Shown piece after piece: positions 1 through 7,235 of a stretch of DNA of 11,012 nucleotides (position 1 is its first letter; every line of letters begins with the position of its first letter). The translations under genes and the position numbers were made by a program. Below the pieces are notes generated by a model. The model ran no database searches. It was not told where the DNA came from and saw nothing but the letters and a program-made list of their open reading frames with translations. The stretch comes from an uncultured Opitutia bacterium (GTDB lineage Bacteria; Verrucomicrobiota; Verrucomicrobiia; Opitutales; UBA953): contig CAIVYX010000222.1 in assembly GCA_903910245.1 (NCBI GenBank), forward strand, positions 1 to 11,012. The letters are read 5' to 3'.

Positions 1-107
1 GCGAGGCCGGACTTCGAGAGCCCGATGCAGAGGGCGCCGAAGAGGGCGAGGAGTAGGATCCAGCCGTCGGCAGGGAGCAGGGTGTGGCTATGAATCCAAT
101 CGATCAT
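1..107 (-). CDS. TauE/SafE-family sulfite/organosulfonate exporter, N-terminal fragment
   Basis: Only the first 35 codons are present; the gene leaves the window at base 1. The peptide begins MIDWIHSHTLLP and continues into a hydrophobic segment (about residues 16-30) ending in IGLSKSGL. A short start, a first membrane helix and a G-[FL]-S-K-[ST]-G-[LF] turn are typical of the TauE/SafE (TSUP) membrane proteins, which move sulfite, sulfoacetate or related anions across the inner membrane. The ATG at 107 was chosen because it puts the helix close to the N-terminus. The frame stays open upstream through a GTG near 163, which is a less likely start. There is no clear Shine-Dalgarno site, only GGCGG directly before the ATG. 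It follows the sulfatase operon on the same strand, but a 114-bp inverted repeat and two palindromes lie between, so it may have its own promoter. An exporter of sulfur anions beside three sulfatases makes sense, but the substrate is inferred and the family call rests on 35 residues. Confidence 0.66.
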   Translation of the reverse strand, partial: MIDWIHSHTLLPADGWILLLALFGALCIGLSKSGL

Positions 108-116
108 CCGCCGCAG

Positions 117-135
117 TGAGTCGGAATCCGACTCA
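117..135. promoter_or_regulatory. Perfect 19-bp palindrome upstream of the exporter gene (candidate operator)
   Basis: The sequence TGAGTCGGA-A-TCCGACTCA is a perfect inverted repeat with 9-bp arms and a single central A. It ends 9 bases before the ATG of the TauE/SafE-like gene (start at 107), where a bound dimeric repressor or an RNA hairpin would block transcription or ribosome access. No run of T follows on either strand, so it is not a classic terminator. The regulator cannot be named from the sequence, and the element could instead be another piece of the repeat-rich spacer. Confidence 0.45.
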
Positions 136-145
136 GCGGGCGAGC

Positions 146-161
146 GTGTTCCGTAGAACAC
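146..161. promoter_or_regulatory. Palindrome GTGTTC-N4-GAACAC, LexA-box-like
   Basis: GTGTTC-CGTA-GAACAC is a perfect inverted repeat with 6-bp arms and a 4-bp spacer, 39 bases upstream of the exporter start. Its core matches TGTTC-N4-GAACA, which I recall as the motif reported for LexA of Verrucomicrobia; that recollection is unchecked. If it is a LexA site, the downstream gene would belong to the SOS response, which is unexpected for a sulfur-anion exporter. The match is exact, but the site touches the edge of the large inverted repeat (base 161), so it may be part of that element rather than a functional operator. Confidence 0.3.
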
Positions 162-274
162 CTCAGCCAAAGGGGTCAGGCCGCACCTTGTTGTCGCTGA
201 ACCTAAAATCGCGTTAAAGTGGCGAGTTTAGGTTCACTCAATGCGTGGGTACGGCCTGACCCCTTTGGCTGAGG
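161..274. repeat. 114-bp nested inverted repeat (REP/MITE-like)
   Basis: The outer arms, 161-183 and 252-274, are perfect 23-bp inverted repeats containing AAAGGGGTCAGGCCG. Inside them is a second pair, 198-212 and 222-236: ten perfect pairs (TGAACCTAAA with TTTAGGTTCA), one A/G mismatch, then four more pairs around a 9-base loop. The whole unit can fold as a long hairpin or cruciform. It begins 5 bases after the stop codon of the SGNH-DUF1080 gene and fills most of the gap to the exporter gene. The layout resembles a small non-autonomous palindromic element (REP/BIME or MITE type). It shares the core GGGGTCAG with the palindrome at 10870-10907. No transposase is nearby. It may also slow transcription leaving the operon or protect its 3' end, but there is no T-run after the second arm. 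Confidence 0.75.
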
Positions 275-278
275 GCTT

Positions 279-1592
279 TTACTTGGCGAGCGTCTTAATC
301 TGCAGATGGCGGTATTCCATCTGGCCGCGGTCGCCTTCGAGGCCGATCGGTCCAGTGGCCGGCAGCTTGAGGGCGGCTTCCAGGACCTCGCCGTTGCAGG
401 TGGCGTGCGCGACGCCGCCCTTCACGACGACGACCAGTTCGTTCCAGTCCTGAGGCTTGTACTGCTTCAGGTCCTTGTAAGGTCCGGCGACGAGGAAGTC
501 GCGGCACTGGAGCTGCGGCTTGCGCAGGTAGACGCCGCTGTCGGCGTTGGGGGTAGCGCGGAATTCGAGACGCAGCTCGAAGTCCTCTGGGAATTCCCGG
601 GTGGTCCAGAGCGCCTGGATGCGACGGCCTTCGGCGGGAGTGGTGATCACGAGGCGTCCGTTGATGGCGCGGTAGCGTCCGTCGGTGCTCTCAGTCTGGC
701 CGTCGAAAGATTGGTCGGCCTTTACTTCCACGAACAGTGGGGCGCCGGGCTTCGGCGCGCCCTTGCGGGGAGCGGTGGCGCGGTAGCCCCAGCCGGTCAG
801 GTCCTTGCCGTTGAAGAGGCTCACGAAGCCGGGGTCGGGCTTGAAGTCGTCAGCCTGGGTGTCGAGATGACCAAGGGTCGCGAACACCGGACGGAGCGCC
901 GAGGCCCACTTCGCATACCCGGCGTGGTTGAGATGGAGCAGGTCGGGAAAGAGGGAGGGCAGGGCGTCGCCTTCGGCATTGGCGAAGAGGGCATAGGTAT
1001 CGAGCACCGTGAACTGCGGGTCGCCTTTCACCGCGGCGGCGAAGAGTTCGTTGACGGCGAGAATGGTCTCCTTCGGGCGCTTCTTCGTGGCCGAGCTCGG
1101 GAAGATGCGACAGACGATGACGGGCATCTTTGGATCGTGGGCCTTGAGCGCGGCGACGATCTTCTGGAAATTGCGGCCGATGGCGTCGACGGGCACTTCG
1201 ACCTCGATGTCATTCGTGCCCATCAAGAGCACGACGGCCTTCGGGCTGAGCGCGAGCACGTCCTCCTTGAGTCGGAGCAGCATGCCGCGGGTCGTGTCAC
1301 CGCCGATGCCGCGGTTGGCCAGCTTCATGCCTTCGAAGGCTTTCCGGAAATCCGTGCCCCAGCCTTGCGTGATCGAATCGCCGAAGAAGACCACCGCGCC
1401 TTGGTCTTTGGCGACCTCCGTCGCCCATTGCGGACGAATCGTGTTCCACCGCTTCACATAGCCGTCATAGCGGCGCAGGGCGCCTTCGCCGGGCAGCGTG
1501 GCCTCGGCTACGGGCGCGGGCAGGTCGAAGGACGCGGTGTCGGCGGCGGACAGCGACAGGAAGGAGAGCAGCAGGGCAAGGAGCGGGCGCAT
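279..1592 (-). CDS. Secreted SGNH/GDSL esterase fused to a DUF1080 (PF06439) domain
   Basis: A 437-residue exported protein. Residues 1-17 form a signal peptide (MRPLLALLLS then a hydrophobic run to SAAD). Residues about 60-240 are an SGNH hydrolase with every catalytic block visible: block I FFGDSITQGWG with nucleophile Ser73, block II Gly98 in NRGIGGD, block III GTND at 125-128, and block V Asp217-Leu-Leu-His220. Such enzymes remove acyl groups, often acetyl, from carbohydrates. Residues about 254-437 are a DUF1080 / 3-keto-disaccharide-hydrolase-type jelly roll, starting at FVSLFNGKDLTGW and containing RYRAINGRLVI and ADSGVYLRKPQ. In other proteins this fold either acts on sugars or helps bind them. 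It is the last gene of the operon, 15 bases after the sulfatase stop, with no Shine-Dalgarno before the ATG (CCCCTTACCATG), so coupled translation is likely. The inferred role is deacylation of a glycan outside the cytoplasm. The substrate is unknown. Confidence 0.9.
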   Translation of the reverse strand: MRPLLALLLSFLSLSAADTASFDLPAPVAEATLPGEGALRRYDGYVKRWNTIRPQWATEVAKDQGAVVFFGDSITQGWGTDFRKAFEGMKLANRGIGGDTTRGMLLRLKEDVLALSPKAVVLLMGTNDIEVEVPVDAIGRNFQKIVAALKAHDPKMPVIVCRIFPSSATKKRPKETILAVNELFAAAVKGDPQFTVLDTYALFANAEGDALPSLFPDLLHLNHAGYAKWASALRPVFATLGHLDTQADDFKPDPGFVSLFNGKDLTGWGYRATAPRKGAPKPGAPLFVEVKADQSFDGQTESTDGRYRAINGRLVITTPAEGRRIQALWTTREFPEDFELRLEFRATPNADSGVYLRKPQLQCRDFLVAGPYKDLKQYKPQDWNELVVVVKGGVAHATCNGEVLEAALKLPATGPIGLEGDRGQMEYRHLQIKTLAK

Positions 1593-1607
1593 GGTAAGGG
1601 GATGAGT

Positions 1608-3140
1608 TTACTTGGCCTTCTTGGCGGCTTTGCCTTTCGGTGCGCCGGCCTTCGGGAAGCGGACGACTTCGACGTCGTTCTTCTGCGCTGCGCCGAGGGT
1701 CGACCGTCCTTCCGTGATGAGTTTTTCCAGCAAGGCTTTCATTGCGGCCACACGTTCGGGCTCTTCGGCGGCGAGGTTCTTCGTCTCGCCGAGATCGCTG
1801 CTGAGGTCGTAGAGCTGGGCCGGCTGGGTGGGGATATATTTCCAACTACCTAGGCGAAGGCCGGGCGTGCCGGCGGAAGCGCAGCTGATTGCATTCTGTC
1901 GCGTTGGGGCGGACGAGCCTTTGAGTAGAGGCAGGAAGCTGAAGCTATCTTCGGCGGCGTTCGCCGGGAGTTTGGTCTGCAGGATGTCGGCCACGGTCGC
2001 GATGATGTCGGCCTGGTGGACGAGTTGATCGCAGGTCGAGCCGGCGGCCACCTGACCAGGCCAACGGGCGACGAACGCGACGCGATGGCCCCCTTCATAG
2101 ACCGACGTCTTGTAGTCGCGGAGTGGGCCGCTGGGGAAGTGGCCCTGTTTCTCAAGGTCCTTGACGCCGACGTAGGAGGCGAAGCCGTTATCGCTGGTGA
2201 AGAGCACCAGCGTGTCCTTGGCGGCACCGCTGGCTTCGAGGGCTGCGAGCACCTTGCCGACGGCCGCGTCAGTCTCCATGATCAGGTCGGCGGCGGCGTT
2301 GTTCAGGCCGCTCTTGCCTTTCCATTCCGCATTCACCGCCAACGGCGTGTGCGGCGTGGTCAACGGAAGGTAGAGAAGGAAGGGCTCGGGCTTGCGGGCG
2401 ACATCGGTGATGAAGGCGCAGGCGCGTTCGGTCAGCGCGGGTAGGATGGCCTCGAGTTTCCAATCGGGTAGGGCTGGTCCGGGCGTGCTGGCCAGGTGGT
2501 TGCGGAAGAATTCGGCGGGCAGGGGCACGCTCGGAATCCCAATCGTCCGGTCGTTCTCGATGAAGCAATAGGGCGGCCAGTTGGGCACGTCGGTCCCGAA
2601 GTAGCTGTCGAAGCCGCGGGTCGTCGGTCCGCCGGCGATCTTCTGTTCGAACACCTTGGCCCAGGTGGCACGATGGGCGTCGGGCGAAGACTTGTCGGCC
2701 TCCTTGTAATTACGAAAGAGCGGGCGGTCGCTTTCGGCGATCGGCCAATCCCAGCCGAGGTGCCATTTGCCGATGGCCGCGGTGCGGTAGCCGTGTTGCT
2801 TCGCGAGGCCGGCGACCGTCAGTCGGTCCGGAGCGATCAACGGTTCGCCGAAGACCCCGACGATGCCCGACTGCAGACGGCTACGCCAGTGGTAGCGGCC
2901 CGTGAGAAGCGCGTAACGCGAAGGCGAGCAGACGCCCGAGGAAGAATGTCCGTCAGTGAAGCGCATCCCCTGCGAGGCGAGTTTGTCGAGGTGCGGCGTC
3001 GGGATCTTGCCGCGCGTCGGATTGTAGGCGCGGATGTCGCCATAGCCGAGATCATCGGCCAGGATGATGAGGATGTTCGGCTTACGCGCGTCAGCCGCGC
3101 AAAGGGTCAAAGATAGCAGCAGGGAAAGCAGCAGGCGCAT
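1608..3140 (-). CDS. Secreted sulfatase, S1 family, CSPSR motif
   Basis: A 510-residue S1-type sulfatase that would hydrolyse sulfate esters, probably on a carbohydrate. A signal peptide covers residues 1 to about 16. The Cys at 14 does not sit in a good lipobox (LTLC), so cleavage by signal peptidase I is more likely than lipoprotein processing. Metal-binding Asp29-Asp30 follow in ILADDLGYGD. The formylglycine site is Cys71 in CSPSR, the canonical form that needs FGE or an anaerobic maturase, neither of which is in the window. Lys125 and His127 lie in GKWHLG, His264 in TTPHTP, and Asp317-Asn318 in FTSDNG, so the active site looks complete. The overall layout is arylsulfatase A / GalNAc-6-sulfatase-like. 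The C-terminus ends in an odd Ala/Lys/Gly-rich tail (GKAAKKAK). The start is 5 bases after the glycosyltransferase stop; TAAGGTGGGC about 10 bases upstream is a fair ribosome site. The exact substrate cannot be told from the sequence. Confidence 0.93.
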   Translation of the reverse strand: MRLLLSLLLSLTLCAADARKPNILIILADDLGYGDIRAYNPTRGKIPTPHLDKLASQGMRFTDGHSSSGVCSPSRYALLTGRYHWRSRLQSGIVGVFGEPLIAPDRLTVAGLAKQHGYRTAAIGKWHLGWDWPIAESDRPLFRNYKEADKSSPDAHRATWAKVFEQKIAGGPTTRGFDSYFGTDVPNWPPYCFIENDRTIGIPSVPLPAEFFRNHLASTPGPALPDWKLEAILPALTERACAFITDVARKPEPFLLYLPLTTPHTPLAVNAEWKGKSGLNNAAADLIMETDAAVGKVLAALEASGAAKDTLVLFTSDNGFASYVGVKDLEKQGHFPSGPLRDYKTSVYEGGHRVAFVARWPGQVAAGSTCDQLVHQADIIATVADILQTKLPANAAEDSFSFLPLLKGSSAPTRQNAISCASAGTPGLRLGSWKYIPTQPAQLYDLSSDLGETKNLAAEEPERVAAMKALLEKLITEGRSTLGAAQKNDVEVVRFPKAGAPKGKAAKKAK

Positions 3141-3145
3141 GGGGG

Positions 3146-5176
3146 TCAGCCCACCTTAGGCTGACCTGCGCACCATTCAACCCACATGTCGCGCAGTCCT
3201 ATCTCGAGTTTACGGGTGAATCCCTCCGCATCGAGTAATGGCGAAGCCTGCATCCGGGACCGCAGGCTGGCACGAAGCGCGGTCAGGGCCGGTCTGTCTT
3301 TGGAGAGGCGGATGGCGGTCTCGACGTAAGCATCGACGGACGGCACGGCGAAGTCCGCCAGACCGACATTGCTAAGGAGGCTCAGGCCGGCCCGGCCGAG
3401 GTTACGTTGGCCGACGAGGCTGACGACCGGTACGCCCATCCAGAGAGCGTCGAGGGTGGTGGTCATGCCGCCGTAGGGGAACGTGTCGAGGGCGAGGTCA
3501 ATCTCGTGGTAGCGGGCGAGCAGAGCGCCTTGGGAAAGGTCAGGCGTGGAGGGCAGGTAGTCGGCGAAGCACAGCTGCTCCGGCCCGACGCCGAGCTTCG
3601 TGAGCGCTTCAGTGAAGCGACGACGGTGGCTGCCTTGTTTAGCCAGGAGCAGCAGGCGGGCGTCGGGTCGCGCTCGCAGGATGCGCGCCCAGGCGCCGAG
3701 GACTTCATCGTTAATCTTGCAGGAGTTATTGAGCGAGCCGAACGTGAACGGGCGTCCCTTGGCAGATGGCAGGTCGTTGACTTCGGGGAAGCCGGTGGGC
3801 GGCTCGTAGCAGGTCCAGCAGTCCGGAATCATCCATGGCTTTTCGTTCGCATCGGCGATCCGGTTGCCGGCGGGCGGTTCCAGGTGGGCATCCGTAAGCC
3901 GGTAGTCCATCGTGGAGAGTCCGGAGCTCTCGGGGTAGCCGAGCCACGAGATCTGAAGCGGCGCGGGCTTCAACGCAAAGACGTCGAGGCGGTTGTCGGA
4001 GGTGTGGAGGGAAAGATCGACGAGAATATCGATCTGGTCTTCGCGGATCCGTTGCGCAAACAGGTCGGCCGGCCAGCCGGTGGTTTCTCTCCAGCCGTCG
4101 GCGTGTTCGCGGAACTTCTGTCCAAACGCATCCGGATGGGCGCCAGCATAGCAGAAGATCTCGAACTGCGAGCGGTCATGCCGGGTGAGCGAGGGCAGGA
4201 GGGCACGGCCGACGACATGGTCACGAAGGTCGGGCGAGATGAAGCCGATGCGCAACTTGCGAGCGGGGGTAGGCGGGTTGGCGTGAGGCGTCGTCGCCGA
4301 GACATGGCGCCGGTTCCATTCTGCGTGCTGCTCCGCGATCGCCCCGTCGGTCGTGGCGGGATCATAGTGCATGATCAGGATCAGATTGCTGCGGATCTCC
4401 TTTGCGTCGGGTTGGAGTTCGACACAGCGGCGGAGCAACTCGATCGCCGGCCCGGTCTCGCCGAGCTCCTTGTGGATCACCGCTAGGTTGTTCAGCGGAA
4501 TCGTATTATTCGGCTCGATGCGGAGCGCGTGCTGAAAGGCTTCGGCCGCACCGTCGAGGTCGCAGTCCGCCTGGAGCATCGCACCGAGATTGGTCGCCGC
4601 GGACAGGTCGGTCGGCCGGCGGCGGAGCATGTCGCGGTAATGGGCGATGGATTCCTGGATTTGTCCGGCCGAATGCAGGGCTAGGCCGAGCTGCAGTTCG
4701 CAGGATGGGTTGTCTGGCTGTAGGCTGAGCGAGAGACGATAGGTGGCCAGTGCCTCCGGCCAGCGCTGCAACTGGAGGAGCGCGTTGCCGCGGTTATAGT
4801 GATGGGAGGCTGTTTCGGGTTGCAGCTTGATGGCCCGGTCCAGGCAGGCGAGGGCCTCTACGGCTTCACGCTGTTCGAGCAGGCGGGCGCCGAGGTTGGC
4901 ATGGTAGTGGGGGATGTTCGGTTGCAGTGCGATGACGCGCCGGAGGTTGGCGAAGCCCTCGTCCTTGCGCCCCGTATCTACTTCGATGAGCCCGATCAGG
5001 TGGACGATGTCGGTCGCCTGGGGGAAGTGTTGTTGGAGCTGGCGATAGAGGTTTTCCGCCTCAACGAGTTTTCCCGTACGATGGAGTTCCATCGCATGGT
5101 TGAGCGCGGCTTGGGGGTCGGAGAACTGCACGTCGCGGTCAGCGAAGCACTCCAGCCAGCGGTTTGCCAGCATCAT
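3146..5176 (-). CDS. TPR-repeat O-GlcNAc transferase-like glycosyltransferase (SPINDLY/GT41)
   Basis: A protein of about 676 residues with no signal peptide, so cytoplasmic. About seven 34-residue TPR units fill residues 20-260, recognisable by repeats such as YNRGNALLQLQRWPEAL. The GT41 catalytic half begins at RKLRIGFISPD (about 306) and keeps landmark residues of O-GlcNAc/O-fucose transferases: a His at about 320 in SPDLRDHVVG, DLSLHTSDNRL (about 387-397), WLGYPESSG, a Lys at about 487 in LNNSCK, PYGGMTTTLDALWMGVPVV (about 567-585) and GQRNLGRAG. It should transfer a sugar from a nucleotide donor to a protein Ser/Thr or another acceptor; donor and acceptor are unknown. The frame is open up to 5278, but the first residues there are basic and unlike the family. 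The ATG at 5176 (or the adjacent one at 5173) is preferred, giving a 38-base overlap with the propeller gene and implying coupled translation. A nucleotide-sugar enzyme among exported hydrolases is unexpected. Confidence 0.9.
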   Translation of the reverse strand: MMLANRWLECFADRDVQFSDPQAALNHAMELHRTGKLVEAENLYRQLQQHFPQATDIVHLIGLIEVDTGRKDEGFANLRRVIALQPNIPHYHANLGARLLEQREAVEALACLDRAIKLQPETASHHYNRGNALLQLQRWPEALATYRLSLSLQPDNPSCELQLGLALHSAGQIQESIAHYRDMLRRRPTDLSAATNLGAMLQADCDLDGAAEAFQHALRIEPNNTIPLNNLAVIHKELGETGPAIELLRRCVELQPDAKEIRSNLILIMHYDPATTDGAIAEQHAEWNRRHVSATTPHANPPTPARKLRIGFISPDLRDHVVGRALLPSLTRHDRSQFEIFCYAGAHPDAFGQKFREHADGWRETTGWPADLFAQRIREDQIDILVDLSLHTSDNRLDVFALKPAPLQISWLGYPESSGLSTMDYRLTDAHLEPPAGNRIADANEKPWMIPDCWTCYEPPTGFPEVNDLPSAKGRPFTFGSLNNSCKINDEVLGAWARILRARPDARLLLLAKQGSHRRRFTEALTKLGVGPEQLCFADYLPSTPDLSQGALLARYHEIDLALDTFPYGGMTTTLDALWMGVPVVSLVGQRNLGRAGLSLLSNVGLADFAVPSVDAYVETAIRLSKDRPALTALRASLRSRMQASPLLDAEGFTRKLEIGLRDMWVEWCAGQPKVG

Positions 5177-6035
5177 CCAGTAGTTGGAACTCGTGCACGC
5201 CCTGGGTGGTGGCGTCCGTGTAAGTCCACACGACTTTCTTGTCGCGAGTGATTTCGACGACCTTGGCCTGTGGGGCACGGGCGGCGTAGTTACTAAAAAC
5301 GATATTACCGTTCGGGAGCCATGCGAGGGCGGTGGTGCGATTCACGGGCACGCCCGGGAGGTCGCCGTCGCGGAGTTCCCAGACAATCTTCCCGGCTGGG
5401 TCGACCTCGATGAGGTGGCTGCCGACGGTGAGGCTGATGAGCGTGTGGCCGGCGGCGTTACGCAGGCAGCAGAATGAGCGGTTATCCGCGGTCGATTCCG
5501 GGCTCTGGCGTTCCCAAACGACTTTGCCGGCGGCGTCGTATTCGCGCACGGTCTTGTCCTGCGGCACGAGGTAATGCCCATTGGGCAGTTTGCGGGCCAT
5601 CCGGCTCTGCATGTGGTGGTTGGTGACCTGGCAGCCCAGCGCGATCTCGACTTTGATCGAGCCATCGCGGGCGACCTCGAGGAGGCGCGGCTTGTTCCCC
5701 GCTTCGGTCAGCAGGATGTTGCCGTTCTCGAGGAGGACAGCCGTGTTCACTTCGGTCTGCGTGCCCTTGTATTCCCAGACGACCTTCTGGTCGCGGGTCA
5801 CTTCGACCACGGCGCCGCCAGGATAGGCCTTGGTCTTGGAAAGCGTCAGCAGCAGGTTGCCGTTGGGCAGCACCTCGCCATCGCGCGTGACCGCGGGGTA
5901 CTTCCACGTGACCTTGCCGGAGGTATCAACGATCTGCGTGAGGCCGCCGAGCATCAGGAACGAACGGCCGGCAGGCTGGTCGGCGGCGCTGAGCGCGAGG
6001 GTTGCGCTGAACAGGCAGAGCAGGGTGCGGATCAT
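5139..6035 (-). CDS. Secreted six-bladed beta-propeller protein (PQQ-like / arylsulfotransferase-like)
   Basis: A 298-residue protein with a signal peptide (residues 1-18, LLCLFSATLALSAAD). The rest is made of six similar units: a strand pattern [V/I]-x-E-[V/I]-x-x-x-x-K-[V/I]-V-W-[E/T], as in EVTRDQKVVWEY, EVDPAGKIVWEL and EITRDKKVVWTY, alternating with L-x-N-G-N-[I/L]-L, as in LPNGNLLLTL, LENGNILLTE and LPNGNIVFSN. This spacing indicates a six-bladed propeller. Blade patterns of this kind occur in PQQ-like repeat proteins and in the arylsulfotransferase (ASST) families, which pass sulfate between phenols in the periplasm. A sulfotransferase-like role in a sulfatase operon is tempting, but I cannot match the ASST catalytic histidines; His pairs such as NHHMQSR in blade three are only candidates. 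It may instead bind a ligand or scaffold the other enzymes. The start overlaps the upstream stop as ATGA (4 bases), and the 3' end overlaps the glycosyltransferase start. Confidence 0.8.
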   Translation of the reverse strand: MIRTLLCLFSATLALSAADQPAGRSFLMLGGLTQIVDTSGKVTWKYPAVTRDGEVLPNGNLLLTLSKTKAYPGGAVVEVTRDQKVVWEYKGTQTEVNTAVLLENGNILLTEAGNKPRLLEVARDGSIKVEIALGCQVTNHHMQSRMARKLPNGHYLVPQDKTVREYDAAGKVVWERQSPESTADNRSFCCLRNAAGHTLISLTVGSHLIEVDPAGKIVWELRDGDLPGVPVNRTTALAWLPNGNIVFSNYAARAPQAKVVEITRDKKVVWTYTDATTQGVHEFQLLDDAGKPLAGVLR

Positions 6036-7231
6036 TTGATTTCTTGGTAGTCGGAGGTGAGGGTAAGTTTATCGGCGTAGGCGTTGATGTACCAAGCGGT
6101 CGTGCCGGCGGGCAAGGGGGCTGAGGCCGTCGTGCCGCCGCCACCGCTGGCGGCCATGGCCGGCGTCTCGATCCACTTGCGCGTGCCGGTGAAACCTTTA
6201 TCAGTCGTCGAAACGAGCACGGCGCGCGTGATCGGCTTGGTGGAATGGAATACGGCGATGGCCGTGCCGGACTCGGTCTTGGCTGAAGGCGAGCTGCCCC
6301 ACGGCTTGCCGGTTTCGACCACGCTCTTGGCGAACGCGTAGCTGTCAGGCGGGTTCCAGCCAGCTGGGTGGCTGTGACCCATCTTCGTGATGAGCGACAC
6401 CATGCGCGGGCCCGGCGTCTTGCGATAGTGCTCCGCCTGGCAGCCGAGCGGGAAGTGGGCGTCCAGCGGCCAGGAGAGCCAGAGGACCGGCATCTTCACG
6501 CGGTCGGCGTAGTTCATGCCGTCCCATACCTGCTGGTAGCCTTCGTTGTCGTGCAGGGCCTTGCCCCAGTGGTTCTCGGCGTCGAAGAGATGGCCGCAGC
6601 CATAGGTCGGGACGCCGAAGGCAAAGCGTTCATCAAGTCCGACAACCGTGCTCGTGATCACGCCGCCCCACGAGATGCCCATCACGCCGATCTTCGAGGC
6701 ATCGACTTCGGGGAGTGAGCGCAGGAGAGAATTCGCCAGCATCGTGTCGGCGAGCGCGTGATACATCCATTGTTCCTTCAGTGGGAGTTTCGTGTCGGCG
6801 AAGGTGCCGTCGCGGGCTGGTCCGGCAAAGGCATGACGCGCCCACGAGCTGCGGCCTTTCACTTTGTTCTCGTTCACGTCGGTCTGGCCTTCGACGGCGA
6901 TGCTGATGGCCGCGAAACCTTGGTCGTTCCACTTCTGGACCCATTCCTTGAAGGCCGTGCCACCGCCGCCATGGACGAGCACCATGCCGGGGACCTTGCC
7001 TTCGCGTTTTGCGGGGAGGCCGATCCAAGCGAAGACCCGCGTCGGCTTTCCCTTCCAAGTCAGGGCGTCGTAGTAGATCGCCCGGACTGTACCGTCGGGC
7101 TTGAAGCCCTCGGCCTCGTAGGTCTTCGGGGCTTGAGCGCAGGTGTCCATGAGCCCCAGCACCACCTTGCGGTCGGCGATGCTTTCGGCGTTGAGCGAGA
7201 CGGCGAGGAGGAGGCTGGTGAGGAGACGCAT
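6032..7231 (-). CDS. Secreted alpha/beta-hydrolase, acetylxylan esterase / dienelactone hydrolase-like
   Basis: A 399-residue exported serine hydrolase. Residues 1-15 are a short signal peptide (MRLLTSLLLAVSLNAES). The alpha/beta-hydrolase core shows the oxyanion loop VLVHGGGGTAF (about 84-94), nucleophile Ser187 in GISWGG, a likely acid Asp257 in WPLDAHF, and His286 or His288 in KMGHSHPAGW. The last 90 residues (from about 310) form a separate, strand-rich tail with the low-complexity link ASGGGGTTASAP. This architecture fits the large acetylxylan-esterase / S9-like group common in polysaccharide loci, so removal of acetyl or other acyl groups from a sugar chain is the best guess; a peptidase role is less likely. 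The start lies 4 bases after the stop of the upstream sulfatase and has no Shine-Dalgarno site, implying translation by reinitiation. Confidence 0.85.
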   Translation of the reverse strand: MRLLTSLLLAVSLNAESIADRKVVLGLMDTCAQAPKTYEAEGFKPDGTVRAIYYDALTWKGKPTRVFAWIGLPAKREGKVPGMVLVHGGGGTAFKEWVQKWNDQGFAAISIAVEGQTDVNENKVKGRSSWARHAFAGPARDGTFADTKLPLKEQWMYHALADTMLANSLLRSLPEVDASKIGVMGISWGGVITSTVVGLDERFAFGVPTYGCGHLFDAENHWGKALHDNEGYQQVWDGMNYADRVKMPVLWLSWPLDAHFPLGCQAEHYRKTPGPRMVSLITKMGHSHPAGWNPPDSYAFAKSVVETGKPWGSSPSAKTESGTAIAVFHSTKPITRAVLVSTTDKGFTGTRKWIETPAMAASGGGGTTASAPLPAGTTAWYINAYADKLTLTSDYQEIK

Positions 7232-7235
7232 GCGA

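Noticed and set aside
161..274. Inverted repeat as a classic intrinsic terminator of the operon
   Set aside because: No T-run follows the second arm on the minus strand, and the loop is long and contains its own dyad.
241..453. Plus-strand frame starting inside the inverted repeat
   Set aside because: It reads across the repeat arm and the antisense of the SGNH-DUF1080 gene; no motif and no ribosome site.
306..1853. Open frame of 515 codons on the plus strand
   Set aside because: It lies opposite two well-supported genes with complete catalytic motifs; its peptide is Gly/Val/Glu/Arg-rich without domains, as expected for antisense frames in GC-rich DNA.
1608..3140. Third sulfatase as a lipoprotein (Cys14)
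   Set aside because: LTLC does not fit the lipobox, which needs Gly/Ala/Ser before the Cys; a signal peptidase I site after it is more likely.
3407..4486. Open frame of 359 codons on the plus strand
   Set aside because: It lies opposite the GT41 catalytic domain; biased composition and no motifs.
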